DNA of 15,678 bases, taken from the NCBI GenBank assembly GCA_035272265.1, contig DATEQV010000353.1, positions 1-15,678 on the forward strand, in the 5' to 3' direction. This document shows, one piece after another, positions 6,994 to 14,298 of this stretch. This DNA is from Acidisphaera sp035272265 (lineage in GTDB: Bacteria > Pseudomonadota > Alphaproteobacteria > Acetobacterales > Acetobacteraceae). The notes below the pieces were generated by a model. That model did no database searches. It saw only the letters and a list, made by a program, of their open reading frames with translations, and had not been told where the DNA came from. Made by a program: the position numbers and the translations under genes. How positions within the stretch are numbered: position 1 is the first letter of the stretch; each line of letters starts with the position of its first letter.

Positions 6994-8994
6994 TCAGTGC
7001 GACAGGCGGTTGCGCACTAACGAAGCCAGCGCGCCCGCGGTGATGCCGAAGTGCTTGTACAGATCGCCGGCGGGCGCCGAGGCGCCGAAGCCGGTCATGC
7101 CGACCACGTCGCGCTCGCTCGCGACGTAGCGCGTCCAGCCGAACGCCATGCCAGCCTCGACCGCGAAGCGCGGCGCGGTGCCGAGCACACGCGCGCGATA
7201 CGCGTCGTCCTGCCGCTCGAACAGCTCCCAGCACGGCATCGACACCACTGCCGCGGAGATGCCCGCCTCGGCCAGCGCGTCGCGCGCGGCGATGGCGATC
7301 TGCACCTCCGATCCGGTCGCCAGCAGCGTCGCCGCACGCGGCGCGTCCGGCTCGCTGAGCACGTAGGCGCCGCGGGCGCACAGGTTCTCCTCGGTGTGCA
7401 TCGCGCGCAGCGTCGGCAGGTTCTGCCGCGACAGCACCAGCACCGACGGCGCGGACGTCTCCGACAGCGCCTGCTCCCAGCACTCCGCCGCCTCCACCGC
7501 GTCGGCCGGGCGGAACACCAGCAGGTTCGGCATCGCGCGCAGGCTTGCCAGATGCTCGACCGGCTGGTGCGTCGGCCCGTCCTCGCCGAGGCCGATGCTG
7601 TCATGCGTCATCACGTAGATCACGCGCACGCCCATCAGCGCCGACAGCCGGATCGAGGCGCGGCAGTAGTCGGTGAACACGAAGAACGTGCCGCCGTACG
7701 GGATCAGCCCGCCGTGCAGCGCGATGCCGTTCATCGCCGCCGCCATGCCATGCTCGCGCACGCCGTAGTGCAGGTAGCGGCCGGAGAAATTGTCCGGCGT
7801 GATCGGCTTGGTGCTCGGCGTGATCGTGTTGTTCGAGCCGGTCAGGTCGGCCGAGCCGCCGACCAGCTCCGGGATCGCGGCCGTCAGCACCTTCAGCGCC
7901 GCCTCGCTCGACTTGCGCGTCGCCACCGCCGGCCGCTCGGCCGCCATCTTCGCCTTATGCGCCCGGAGCGCCGCGACCGCGGCCTCGGGGATTTCGCCCT
8001 TCAACGCCTGCATGAACGCCGCGCGCCGGTCGGCCAGCGCGTCATCGAGCCGGCTCTCCCACGCCGCGCGTACCTTCGCACCGCGCCGCCCGGCCTCGCG
8101 CCACGCGGTCAGGATCGGCGCCGGGATCTCGAACGGCGGATACGGCCAGCCGAGCTTCTCGCGCGCCCCCGCGACCTCGGCCGCACCCAGCGCCGAGCCG
8201 TGGCTCTCCTCTTTGCCCGCCTTGTGCGGCGCGCCGTAGCCGATGATCGTCTTGCACGCGATCAGTGACGGCCGCCCGTCCATGCGCGCCGCCTCGATCG
8301 CGCCGGTGATCGCCTCGGGATCGTGCCCGTCGATGCGCTGCGTGTGCCAGCCGTACGCGTCGAACCGCTCCAGCGCGTCGTCCGACAGCGCCAGCTCCGT
8401 CGGCCCGTCGATCGAAATGCCGTTGTCGTCGTAGAACACGATCAGCCGGCCGAGCTTCAGGTGCCCGGCCAACGACGCCGCCTCGTGGCTGATCCCCTCC
8501 ATCAGGCAGCCGTCGCCGGCGAACACGTACGTCCAGTGATCCACCAGGTCCCGGCCGAATCTCGCCTCCAGCATCCGCTCGGCGATCGCCATGCCGACCG
8601 CGTTCGCGATGCCCTGACCGAGCGGACCCGTCGTGGTCTCGATCCCCGTCGCGTGGCCGTATTCCGGATGCCCCGCGGTGCGCGCGCCCAGCTGGCGGAA
8701 GCGCTTGATCTCCTCGATCGTCATGTCGGGGAAGCCGGTCAGGTACAGCAGCGCGTATTGCAGCATCGAGCCGTGACCGTTCGACAGGATGAAGCGGTCG
8801 CGGTCGGGCCACTTCGGTGCCCGCGGGTCGAAGTTCAGGTAGCGCGTCCACAGCACCGTCGCGATGTCGGCCATGCCCATCGGCATGCCCGGATGGCCGG
8901 AGTTCGCCTTCTCCACCGCATCCATCGCCAACGCCCGGATGGCGTTGGCCATGTCGGCATGCGTAACCGTGCTCGGTGCCATCTGCGTGTCCAT
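6994..8994 (-). CDS. cbbT: Transketolase
   Basis: Transketolase moves two-carbon units between sugar phosphates in the regenerative part of the Calvin cycle, using thiamine diphosphate and Mg2+. The protein is 666 aa, a normal length. The N-terminal domain has NSGHPGMPMG (31-40), SNGHGS (71-76) and the ThDP motif, GDG at 160-162 through DDN at 189-191. The middle domain has the DSIGLGEDGPTHQPVEHLAS motif, and a C-terminal domain is present. The start chosen is the ATG at 8992-8994, with AAGGA upstream straddling the cbbP stop region. The open frame continues far upstream through cbbP, but that extension is non-coding shadow. The gap to cbbP is 11 bp. Confidence 0.97.
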   Translation of the reverse strand: MDTQMAPSTVTHADMANAIRALAMDAVEKANSGHPGMPMGMADIATVLWTRYLNFDPRAPKWPDRDRFILSNGHGSMLQYALLYLTGFPDMTIEEIKRFRQLGARTAGHPEYGHATGIETTTGPLGQGIANAVGMAIAERMLEARFGRDLVDHWTYVFAGDGCLMEGISHEAASLAGHLKLGRLIVFYDDNGISIDGPTELALSDDALERFDAYGWHTQRIDGHDPEAITGAIEAARMDGRPSLIACKTIIGYGAPHKAGKEESHGSALGAAEVAGAREKLGWPYPPFEIPAPILTAWREAGRRGAKVRAAWESRLDDALADRRAAFMQALKGEIPEAAVAALRAHKAKMAAERPAVATRKSSEAALKVLTAAIPELVGGSADLTGSNNTITPSTKPITPDNFSGRYLHYGVREHGMAAAMNGIALHGGLIPYGGTFFVFTDYCRASIRLSALMGVRVIYVMTHDSIGLGEDGPTHQPVEHLASLRAMPNLLVFRPADAVEAAECWEQALSETSAPSVLVLSRQNLPTLRAMHTEENLCARGAYVLSEPDAPRAATLLATGSEVQIAIAARDALAEAGISAAVVSMPCWELFERQDDAYRARVLGTAPRFAVEAGMAFGWTRYVASERDVVGMTGFGASAPAGDLYKHFGITAGALASLVRNRLSH

Positions 8995-9005
8995 CTTGCG
9001 TTTCC

Positions 9006-9881
9006 TTACAGCGAGCGGCGGCGGCGCTCGACGAGCGCCATGATCATCGGCGTCAGGATCAGCTGCATCGCCAGGTCGAGCTTGTTGCCCGGAATGACGA
9101 TCGAGTTGGCGCGCGACATGAAGCTGTTGTGGATCATCGACACCAAATACTGGAAGTCGATGCCGCGCGGGTTCTTGAAGCGGATCACCACCATCGACTC
9201 GTCGGCGGTCGGGATCCAGCGGGCGACGAACGGGTTGGACGTGTCCACCGTCGGCACGCGCTGGAAGTTCACGTCGGTCTCGGTGAACTGCGGGCAGATG
9301 TAGCGGATGTAGTCCGGCATCCGCCGCAGGATCGTGTCGGTCACCGCCTCGGTCGTATAGCCCCGTGTGGCCTTGTCGCGATGGATCTTCTGGATCCATT
9401 CCAGGTTGATCACCGGCACCACGCCGATCTTCAGGTCGACGTAGCGCGGCAGGTTGACGTGCTCGGTCACCGCCGCGCCGTGCAGCCCCTCGTAGAACAG
9501 CACGTCGGTCGCCGGCGGCAGGTCGCGCCACGGCGTGAACGTGCCCGGCTTGCACCCGAATTTCTCCGCCTCGCGCTCGTCGTGCACGTAGTGCCGCGTC
9601 CGCCCGCCGCCGGTGCGGCTGTATTCCTCGAACGTCGACTCCAGCTCCTCCAGCAAATTCGCCTCGGGGCTGAAATGGCTGAAGTGGCGGTTGCCGCGGG
9701 CGTCCTCCTTGGCGACCTGCTCGCGCATCGCCAGGCGGTCGTAGCGATGGAACGCGTCGCCCTCGATGAAGGCCGCCGCGATCTGCTCGCGGTGGAAGAT
9801 CCGCTCGAAGGTCTGCTTGACCGTCGACGTGCCCGCACCGGACGAGCCGGTGACGGCGATGATCGGATGGCGCAAGGACAT
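9006..9881 (-). CDS. cbbP: Phosphoribulokinase (bacterial class I)
   Basis: The enzyme phosphorylates ribulose 5-phosphate to ribulose 1,5-bisphosphate, the RuBisCO substrate; with RuBisCO it is diagnostic of a working Calvin cycle. The 291-aa protein starts MSLRHPIIAVTGSSGAG, with P-loop GSSGAGTST (12-20). D42 in EGDAFHRYDR (40-49) matches the catalytic base of proteobacterial phosphoribulokinases, and R49 is present. Length and sequence fit the octameric bacterial class, which is usually activated by NADH rather than by thioredoxin. A GGGGAGA Shine-Dalgarno precedes the ATG, and 11 bp separate it from the cbbF stop. Confidence 0.97.
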   Translation of the reverse strand: MSLRHPIIAVTGSSGAGTSTVKQTFERIFHREQIAAAFIEGDAFHRYDRLAMREQVAKEDARGNRHFSHFSPEANLLEELESTFEEYSRTGGGRTRHYVHDEREAEKFGCKPGTFTPWRDLPPATDVLFYEGLHGAAVTEHVNLPRYVDLKIGVVPVINLEWIQKIHRDKATRGYTTEAVTDTILRRMPDYIRYICPQFTETDVNFQRVPTVDTSNPFVARWIPTADESMVVIRFKNPRGIDFQYLVSMIHNSFMSRANSIVIPGNKLDLAMQLILTPMIMALVERRRRSL

Positions 9882-9892
9882 CGCTGTCTCCC

Positions 9893-10927
9893 CTAGCCCC
9901 GGAACAGGCCGCGCTTGCCGAACAGCGGCGAGCGCTCGCCCAGCGTGAACGCGCCGGTGACATACCGCTTGACCCGCTCGACCTTGTCCTGCGAGCCGAA
10001 CACCAGCGGCGTGCGCTGGTGCAGCGCGGCCGGCACGATGTCCAGGATGCGCTCCGCCCCGTTGGTCGCCGCACCGCCCGCCTGCTCGACGCAGAAGGCG
10101 ATCGGGTTCGCCTCGTAGATCAGCCGCAGCCGCCCGTTCTGCATGCCCGTCCGCCGGTCGCCGGGATACAGATACACGCCGCCGCGCAACAGGATGCGGT
10201 ACGCCTCGGCGACCGCGCAGGCGAACCACCGCATGTTGAAGTCCGCACCGCGCGGCCCGTCCGCGCCGGCGATGCAGTCGTCGACATAGGCGCGGATCGC
10301 GAGATCCCAGTGCCGGTAGTTCGACGAATTGATCGAGAACTCGGTGTTCCCTTGCGGCAGCTTCACACGCGCCGCCGTCAGCATGAACTCGCCGCTCCGA
10401 CGGTCGAGCGTGAAGATGTCGGTGCCCAGCCCCACCGTCAGCACCAGCGTGGTCTGCGGACCGTGCACCGTGAAGCCGGCGGCGAGCTGCGCGCTGCCGG
10501 GCTGCAGGAACGTGTTGATCAGACTTGGCCCCTTCGCCGGCAGGATGGCGAAGATCGAGCCGACCGCGGCGTTGACATCGGTGTTGCTCGATCCGTCGAG
10601 CGGATCGATCGCCACCGCCAGCGGCGCGCCGCGCGCCACCAGCACCGGCTCGTCCGCCTCCTCCGACGCCATCGCCGCCACCCCGGGCGTGCGCGCGAGC
10701 ACGTCGTGGAACAGCCCGTGGGCGCGCATGTCGACGACCTTCTGCACGTCGCCGTCGAAGTTGCGGCCGACGATCTCCTCCATCTGCCCGGCCAACGCGC
10801 CGAGCCCGACCAGATCGCCGAGCTGACGGGCGCCGTCGGCGATGGCGTTGACCACCTCGGCGACGGCGCGACAGGTCGCATCGTCGCCGGCCCAGGTCTC
10901 CAGATGTGTGCGCAGGCTGGTCGGCAC
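9893..10927 (-). CDS. cbbF: Class I fructose-1,6-bisphosphatase, first gene of the cbb operon
   Basis: The enzyme dephosphorylates fructose 1,6-bisphosphate (and often sedoheptulose 1,7-bisphosphate) in the Calvin cycle. The class I motifs are present: ASEE (87-90), the metal-binding DPLDGSSNTD (108-117), SSNYRHWD and GGVYLYPGDRR. I chose the GTG at 10925-10927 because GGGAGA lies 6 nt upstream, giving 344 aa; an in-frame TTG 15 codons earlier would add residues resembling leader RNA, not protein. It is divergent from cbbR across a 117-bp gap, the standard arrangement for CbbR control, and heads the operon. Confidence 0.95.
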   Translation of the reverse strand: MPTSLRTHLETWAGDDATCRAVAEVVNAIADGARQLGDLVGLGALAGQMEEIVGRNFDGDVQKVVDMRAHGLFHDVLARTPGVAAMASEEADEPVLVARGAPLAVAIDPLDGSSNTDVNAAVGSIFAILPAKGPSLINTFLQPGSAQLAAGFTVHGPQTTLVLTVGLGTDIFTLDRRSGEFMLTAARVKLPQGNTEFSINSSNYRHWDLAIRAYVDDCIAGADGPRGADFNMRWFACAVAEAYRILLRGGVYLYPGDRRTGMQNGRLRLIYEANPIAFCVEQAGGAATNGAERILDIVPAALHQRTPLVFGSQDKVERVKRYVTGAFTLGERSPLFGKRGLFRG

Positions 10928-10938
10928 TCGCTTCTCCC

Positions 10939-10953
10939 GGCCCCGCAGGGGCC
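10939..10953. promoter_or_regulatory. GC-rich hairpin in the cbbF leader
   Basis: GGCCCC-GCA-GGGGCC is a perfect 6-bp stem with a 3-nt loop, all GC. It lies between the putative cbbF promoter and the cbbF Shine-Dalgarno, 12 nt before the GTG. It would form in the mRNA leader and could protect the 5' end or tune translation of the operon. It has no run of U after it, so it is not an obvious attenuator. Confidence 0.5.
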
Positions 10954-10968
10954 CATTGGAACGGCCCC

Positions 10969-11003
10969 GCAATCGTTGTCGTATGACTGGAAGTCAACCT
11001 GAC
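10969..11003 (-). promoter_or_regulatory. Candidate CbbR operator and cbbF promoter
   Basis: The cbbF/cbbR gap carries TGACT-GGA-AGTCA (10984-10996), a perfect dyad containing the LysR-type T-N11-A spacing (T10984, A10996). The right half of this dyad also pairs with TGAC at 11000-11003 (GTCA-ACC-TGAC), so three half-sites alternate. On the minus strand, TTGACT (10992-10997) could be the -35 of cbbF, with a weak GATTGC (10969-10974) at 17 bp as the -10; a poor -10 suits an activator-dependent promoter. The dyad overlaps this -35. The assignment to CbbR is inferred from position and family. Confidence 0.55.
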
Positions 11004-11044
11004 AGCGCTTGCGTCCAAAGCAAACCTTAATTTACTTTGCCGGG

Positions 11045-12055
11045 GTGACAGAAAAACTGAAAGCGGCCGCCCGCCGCCTGACGCTCAAGCAGCTGCGCAG
11101 CCTCAGCGCCGTCGCCCGGACCGGCACGCTGAGCGCCGCCGCCCGCGAACTCGGCGTCACCCCGCCCGCCATCGCCCTGCAATTGCAGCTCATCGAGGAA
11201 ACCCTCGGCCTGCCCCTGCTCGAGCGCACCAAGGGCGTCACGAAGCCCACCGAGGCCGGCGAGGAGGTGATCGCAGCCACCGCCCGGATCGAGGCCGAGC
11301 TGCTCGGCTGCCTCGAAGCGGTGCGCGCCCTGCGTGGCATCGATCGCGGGCGCGTCACCGTGGGCGTGGTCAGCACGGCCAAGTATTTCGCCCCCCGCGC
11401 ACTCGCCGCCTTCAACCGCGCCCACCCGCATGTCTCGTTGAGCGTCAAGCTCGGCAATCGCGAGGACATCATCGCCGGCCTCGAGAGCTTCGAGTTCGAC
11501 CTCGCCCTGATGGGCCGCCCGCCGGGCGAGGGGGAAGCGGAGGACGGCCAGTACGAGCGCGAAGTGATCGGCGACCACCCGCACGTCATCATCGCCGCAC
11601 CCACCCATCCCCTGGCCGGACGCGCCGCCGTGACGCTGTCGGCGCTGCGCGGCGAGACGTTCATGCTGCGCGAACTAGGCTCCGGCACACGTCTGCTGAT
11701 GCAGCGCCTGTTCGGCGCCGACATGCCGCCGGCGGGCATCGAGATGGGCAGCAACGAAACCATCAAGCAGGCGGTCATGGCCGGCATGGGGATCGCGCTG
11801 CTCTCCGCCCACACGATCGCCGCCGAGCTGGAGGCCAGGCGCCTGACCATCCTTGCCGTCGAGGGTTTGCCGATCGTGCGCCAGTGGTTCGTCGTCAAGC
11901 GCCGCGAGAAGCGCCTGCTGCCGGCCGCACGCGCCTTGTGGGATCATCTGGCAAAGGAGGGCGGCACGTTCCTGCCGCAACTGCCGCCCGCGCCGCGCCC
12001 GGGCGCCGCACGCACGCCGCGCAACGCCGGCAACCACCGCGCGCGCGCCGCATGA
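11045..12055 (+). CDS. cbbR: CbbR, LysR-type regulator of the Calvin-cycle operon
   Basis: CbbR activates cbb operons in response to metabolites such as ribulose 1,5-bisphosphate, phosphoenolpyruvate or NADPH, depending on the species. The N-terminus has a LysR winged HTH (LTLKQLRSLSAVARTGTLSA from residue 12, then AARELGVTPPAIALQLQLIE). The effector domain opens with RVTVGVVSTAKYFAPRALAA, a stretch typical of CbbR. The GTG at 11045 is the likely start (336 aa); there is no clear Shine-Dalgarno, and a TTGCGT/TTTACT pair just upstream could give a nearly leaderless mRNA. The C-terminal tail is rich in Pro, Ala and Arg and slightly longer than usual. It overlaps the next gene by ATGA. Confidence 0.93.
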   Translation: MTEKLKAAARRLTLKQLRSLSAVARTGTLSAAARELGVTPPAIALQLQLIEETLGLPLLERTKGVTKPTEAGEEVIAATARIEAELLGCLEAVRALRGIDRGRVTVGVVSTAKYFAPRALAAFNRAHPHVSLSVKLGNREDIIAGLESFEFDLALMGRPPGEGEAEDGQYEREVIGDHPHVIIAAPTHPLAGRAAVTLSALRGETFMLRELGSGTRLLMQRLFGADMPPAGIEMGSNETIKQAVMAGMGIALLSAHTIAAELEARRLTILAVEGLPIVRQWFVVKRREKRLLPAARALWDHLAKEGGTFLPQLPPAPRPGAARTPRNAGNHRARAA

Positions 12056-13173
12056 CCGCGCCGCTCGACTGCCAGCGCCACCTGTTCGAGTTGCCCGACG
12101 ACGTCGCCTATTTCGACGCCGCCGCCTGGTCGCCGCTGCCCCGCGCGGTGCGCGCCGCCGGCGAGGCCGGCGTCCTGTCGAAGGCGCGTCCCTGGGAGCA
12201 CGACCGCGACGACGACACGGCCTGGGCCGAGCGCGCCCGCGCGGCGGCCGCGCGCATGATCGGCGCCGCGCCGTCCGACATCGCCGTGGTGGGTGCGGTC
12301 AGCCACGCCATCGCCACCGCCGCGAACAACCTCGCCCTGGCCCCCGGCTCGCGCATCCTGCGCGTCGAGCACGAATTCCCGTCGCAATCGCTGATCTGGG
12401 ACCGCATCGCCGCCGAGCGCGGCCTGATGCTGGACGTCGTGCCGCGCCCGGACGACGGCGACTGGACGGCCGCACTCCTGGCGGCGATCGCGCGCCCCGG
12501 CCCGCCGCTCGCCCTCGCCGCGCTGACGCCGCTGCACCGGTCGGACGGCGCGGTCATCGACCTCGACCGGCTTGCGCCCGCGGTGCGAGCTTCCGGCGCG
12601 GCGCTGGTGATCGACGCCACGCAGGCGGTCGGCGCGATGCAAGTCGACGTCGCGCGCTGGCAGCCGGATTTCCTCGCTTTCCCGACCTACAAATGGGTGC
12701 TCGGGCCGTATTCGGTGGCGTTCCTGTATGCCGCGCCGCATCGCCAGCAGGGCGCGCCGCTCGAATACACCTGGATCAACCACCCGGATCGAAAACCCGC
12801 GGCGGGTGCCGCCCGCTACGACCGCGGCGAGCGCGACGATCCCGCCGGCATGCGCATGGCCGCGACGGGTTTGGAGCTGGTCGCCGGATGGAATGCGGCC
12901 GCCGTCGCCGCGCGCCTGCGCACGCTCACCGATGCGATCGCGGACGGCGCGCAACGCCTGGGCATTGCCGTCCTGCCGCCGCCGCTGCGCGCGCCGAACA
13001 TCATCGGCCTGCGCCTTCCCGGCGGCATGCCGCCGGGCTTGATCGCGCACCTGAAACAGGATCGCGTGTTCGCCAGCGACCGCCTCGGCGTCCTGCGCGT
13101 CAGCCCGCATGTCTGGACAACCGACGCCGACATCGACCGCCTGTTGCGCGCCCTCGCCGGCCGGCTGCGCTGA
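12052..13173 (+). CDS. PLP-dependent class V aminotransferase-fold enzyme, coupled to cbbR
   Basis: The 373-aa protein belongs to the aminotransferase class V / cysteine desulfurase-like superfamily (fold type I). PLP-site features seen are D188 in ALVIDATQAVGA, which would pair with the pyridine nitrogen, and K214 in FPTYKWVLGPY, the Schiff-base lysine. The N-terminal YFDAAAWSPLP resembles the YLNNAA-type motif of the selenocysteine lyase, isopenicillin epimerase and kynureninase-like group. The substrate cannot be told from sequence; no cysteine stands in the usual desulfurase catalytic loop that I could recognise. The ATG overlaps the cbbR stop by 4 bp, so it is co-transcribed with the regulator. 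A link to carbon fixation is possible but unproven. Confidence 0.85.
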   Translation: MTAPLDCQRHLFELPDDVAYFDAAAWSPLPRAVRAAGEAGVLSKARPWEHDRDDDTAWAERARAAAARMIGAAPSDIAVVGAVSHAIATAANNLALAPGSRILRVEHEFPSQSLIWDRIAAERGLMLDVVPRPDDGDWTAALLAAIARPGPPLALAALTPLHRSDGAVIDLDRLAPAVRASGAALVIDATQAVGAMQVDVARWQPDFLAFPTYKWVLGPYSVAFLYAAPHRQQGAPLEYTWINHPDRKPAAGAARYDRGERDDPAGMRMAATGLELVAGWNAAAVAARLRTLTDAIADGAQRLGIAVLPPPLRAPNIIGLRLPGGMPPGLIAHLKQDRVFASDRLGVLRVSPHVWTTDADIDRLLRALAGRLR

Positions 13174-13187
13174 AAACGCCCCGATCC

Positions 13188-13282
13188 CGTCATTGCGAGG
13201 AGCGGAGCGACGAAGCAATCCAGGGCCGCGCGACAGGCGTCCGTCACGTCGCTCGGGGTTGCTTCGCTACGTTCGCAATGCG
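13188..13282. repeat. Intergenic palindromic repeat between convergent genes
   Basis: The left arm (13188-13221) begins CGTCATTGCGAGGAGCGGAG and ends CGAAGCAATCC. The right arm (13257-13282) is its imperfect reverse complement, with GGTTGCTTCG and CGCAATGCG, leaving a loop of about 35 bp. This family of TCATTGCGAGGAGCGAAGCG-type elements is scattered through many alphaproteobacterial genomes. It fills the gap between two convergent genes and so may stop or protect both transcripts. It differs in sequence from the palindrome near the HiPIP gene. Confidence 0.82.
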
Positions 13283-13290
13283 AAGCGCGT

Positions 13291-13800
13291 TTATCCCTCG
13301 GCTGCGATGGCGGCGAGCAGCTTGTGCAGGGGAAGCACCATCAACGGCGGCTGCGCGTCGGGCACGAGTTTGAATCGAAAGCGGGCGTAAAAGCCTTGCA
13401 CTTCTGCATCGATAGGGTGCGTGGCAACGGCACGGAATCCCACCTCCGCGGACAGCCGAGCCAGGCGGCGAAGCGCGTCGGACAGCAGCCGTTCGCCCAG
13501 CCCCGTCCCGCGGTGCCGGCTACCCACGGCGAGCTGCGCAATCAGCATCATGGGCACCGGATCCGGCGCGTTGCGCCGCAAGTCGCCGGGCAGATCGCTC
13601 CGGCGTGCTGCCGCAGTGCAGATCGCGTAGAACCCGGCGATCTCTCCATTGATGACACAGACGTAGGTCCTGGAATCGCCGCTCCTTTGGTTCCGCAGGG
13701 CGGAGCTGCGCAACCAGTTGTCCAGGCTCGGCTCGCCACACTCGAAGTACTGCAAATTGTGCGTAGAATTCAGTAGTTCGACTAAGATACCGCCGGCCAC
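13291..13800 (-). CDS. GNAT-family acetyltransferase toxin (TacT-like)
   Basis: Toxins of this class acetylate the amino group of charged tRNAs and block translation. The 169-aa protein has the family N-terminus FECGEPSLDNWLRSSALRNQ (19-38), a GNAT acetyl-CoA loop RHRGTGLG (95-102) and the FYARFRF motif with the likely catalytic Y138. The GTG start at 13798-13800 has AGGAG upstream and lies 2 bp after the antitoxin stop, so the pair is one operon. It fits the TacT/AtaT group by length and by its DUF1778 partner. The gene reads toward the convergent aminotransferase. Its toxicity and tRNA target are inferred from the family. Confidence 0.9.
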   Translation of the reverse strand: MAGGILVELLNSTHNLQYFECGEPSLDNWLRSSALRNQRSGDSRTYVCVINGEIAGFYAICTAAARRSDLPGDLRRNAPDPVPMMLIAQLAVGSRHRGTGLGERLLSDALRRLARLSAEVGFRAVATHPIDAEVQGFYARFRFKLVPDAQPPLMVLPLHKLLAAIAAEG

Positions 13801-13802
13801 AG

Positions 13803-14096
13803 TTACTCCTTTCGTCGACTTAGGTTCAGCAAGGCAACCAACTCCTCATCAGGCTCATCGTTGGATGTGTTATCGAGCAAGTCCATCAGCATATTCCATC
13901 CATCATCGGTGCTGATTTCGAATACTCGTGCAGAAACGAGCGCTTCTTCGGCCGCTCTTACCGCACTGGAAACCAAGAACTCTGTGAGAGTCGTGTGTCG
14001 GATTTGAGCAGCTTGGCTTAACAGTGACTTGGTACTGGGCGTCAGTCGTACCTCTAGCCTTTCAACTTTTGATTCCCGGTCCTTCGTGAACGCCAT
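13803..14096 (-). CDS. DUF1778 ribbon-helix-helix antitoxin (TacA-like)
   Basis: The antitoxin binds its own promoter through a ribbon-helix-helix domain and neutralises the GNAT toxin through its C-terminus. In this 97-aa protein the RHH covers about residues 12-52 (ERLEVRLTPSTKSLLSQAAQ, then TLTEFLVSSAVRAAEEAL), and an acidic tail (61-97) ending in SRRKE should wrap the toxin. GGAGG stands upstream of the ATG. Base composition is visibly less GC-rich than the surrounding Calvin-cycle genes, suggesting acquisition by transfer. The gene pair has its own promoter upstream. Confidence 0.9.
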   Translation of the reverse strand: MAFTKDRESKVERLEVRLTPSTKSLLSQAAQIRHTTLTEFLVSSAVRAAEEALVSARVFEISTDDGWNMLMDLLDNTSNDEPDEELVALLNLSRRKE

Positions 14097-14148
14097 AAAT
14101 TCTTCCTCCGCGATTCTTTCTTGAACCGCCTAATTCAGCTGATAATCC

Positions 14149-14203
14149 ACACTACCGTACGGCTAACGTCCGGACAAGGGTATTTTCCGGCGATTGTCCG
14201 TAC
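14149..14203 (-). promoter_or_regulatory. Promoter and palindromic operators of the toxin-antitoxin operon
   Basis: On the minus strand, TTGTCC (14172-14177), 17 bp and TAGTGT (14149-14154) make a plausible promoter. Two perfect 8-bp palindromes overlap it: CCGTACGG (14155-14162) between -35 and -10, and GTCCGGAC (14168-14175) across the -35. Their centres are 13 bp apart. A hybrid half-site GTCCGTAC lies at 14196-14203. This spacing suits stacked RHH dimers autorepressing the operon; the assignment is inferred from known DUF1778 systems. Confidence 0.5.
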
Positions 14204-14298
14204 ACATAATCGGCTAATGACGTAGTGCGCGCTCCTTCCAGCGAAACCCTGCGATCGGGGAGCTCACGTCGAAGTCTGCACTGCTGGGCCAGCCTCCC

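Noticed and set aside
4140..7043. 967-codon plus-strand open frame opposite cbbS, cbbL and cbbA
   Set aside because: The opposite strand encodes unmistakable Calvin-cycle enzymes. The frame is rich in His, Arg and Val with no domain and has no promoter or Shine-Dalgarno I could see.
8995..10074. Upstream extension of the transketolase frame
   Set aside because: It overlaps cbbP fully in another frame; the ATG at 8994 has a Shine-Dalgarno and gives a normal transketolase length.
9882..11018. Upstream extension of the phosphoribulokinase frame
   Set aside because: It is a shadow of cbbF; the ATG at 9881 has a clear Shine-Dalgarno and begins right at the P-loop strand.
13188..13282. CRISPR or insertion-sequence remnant
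   Set aside because: There is only one palindrome, with no regular spacers and no transposase fragment.
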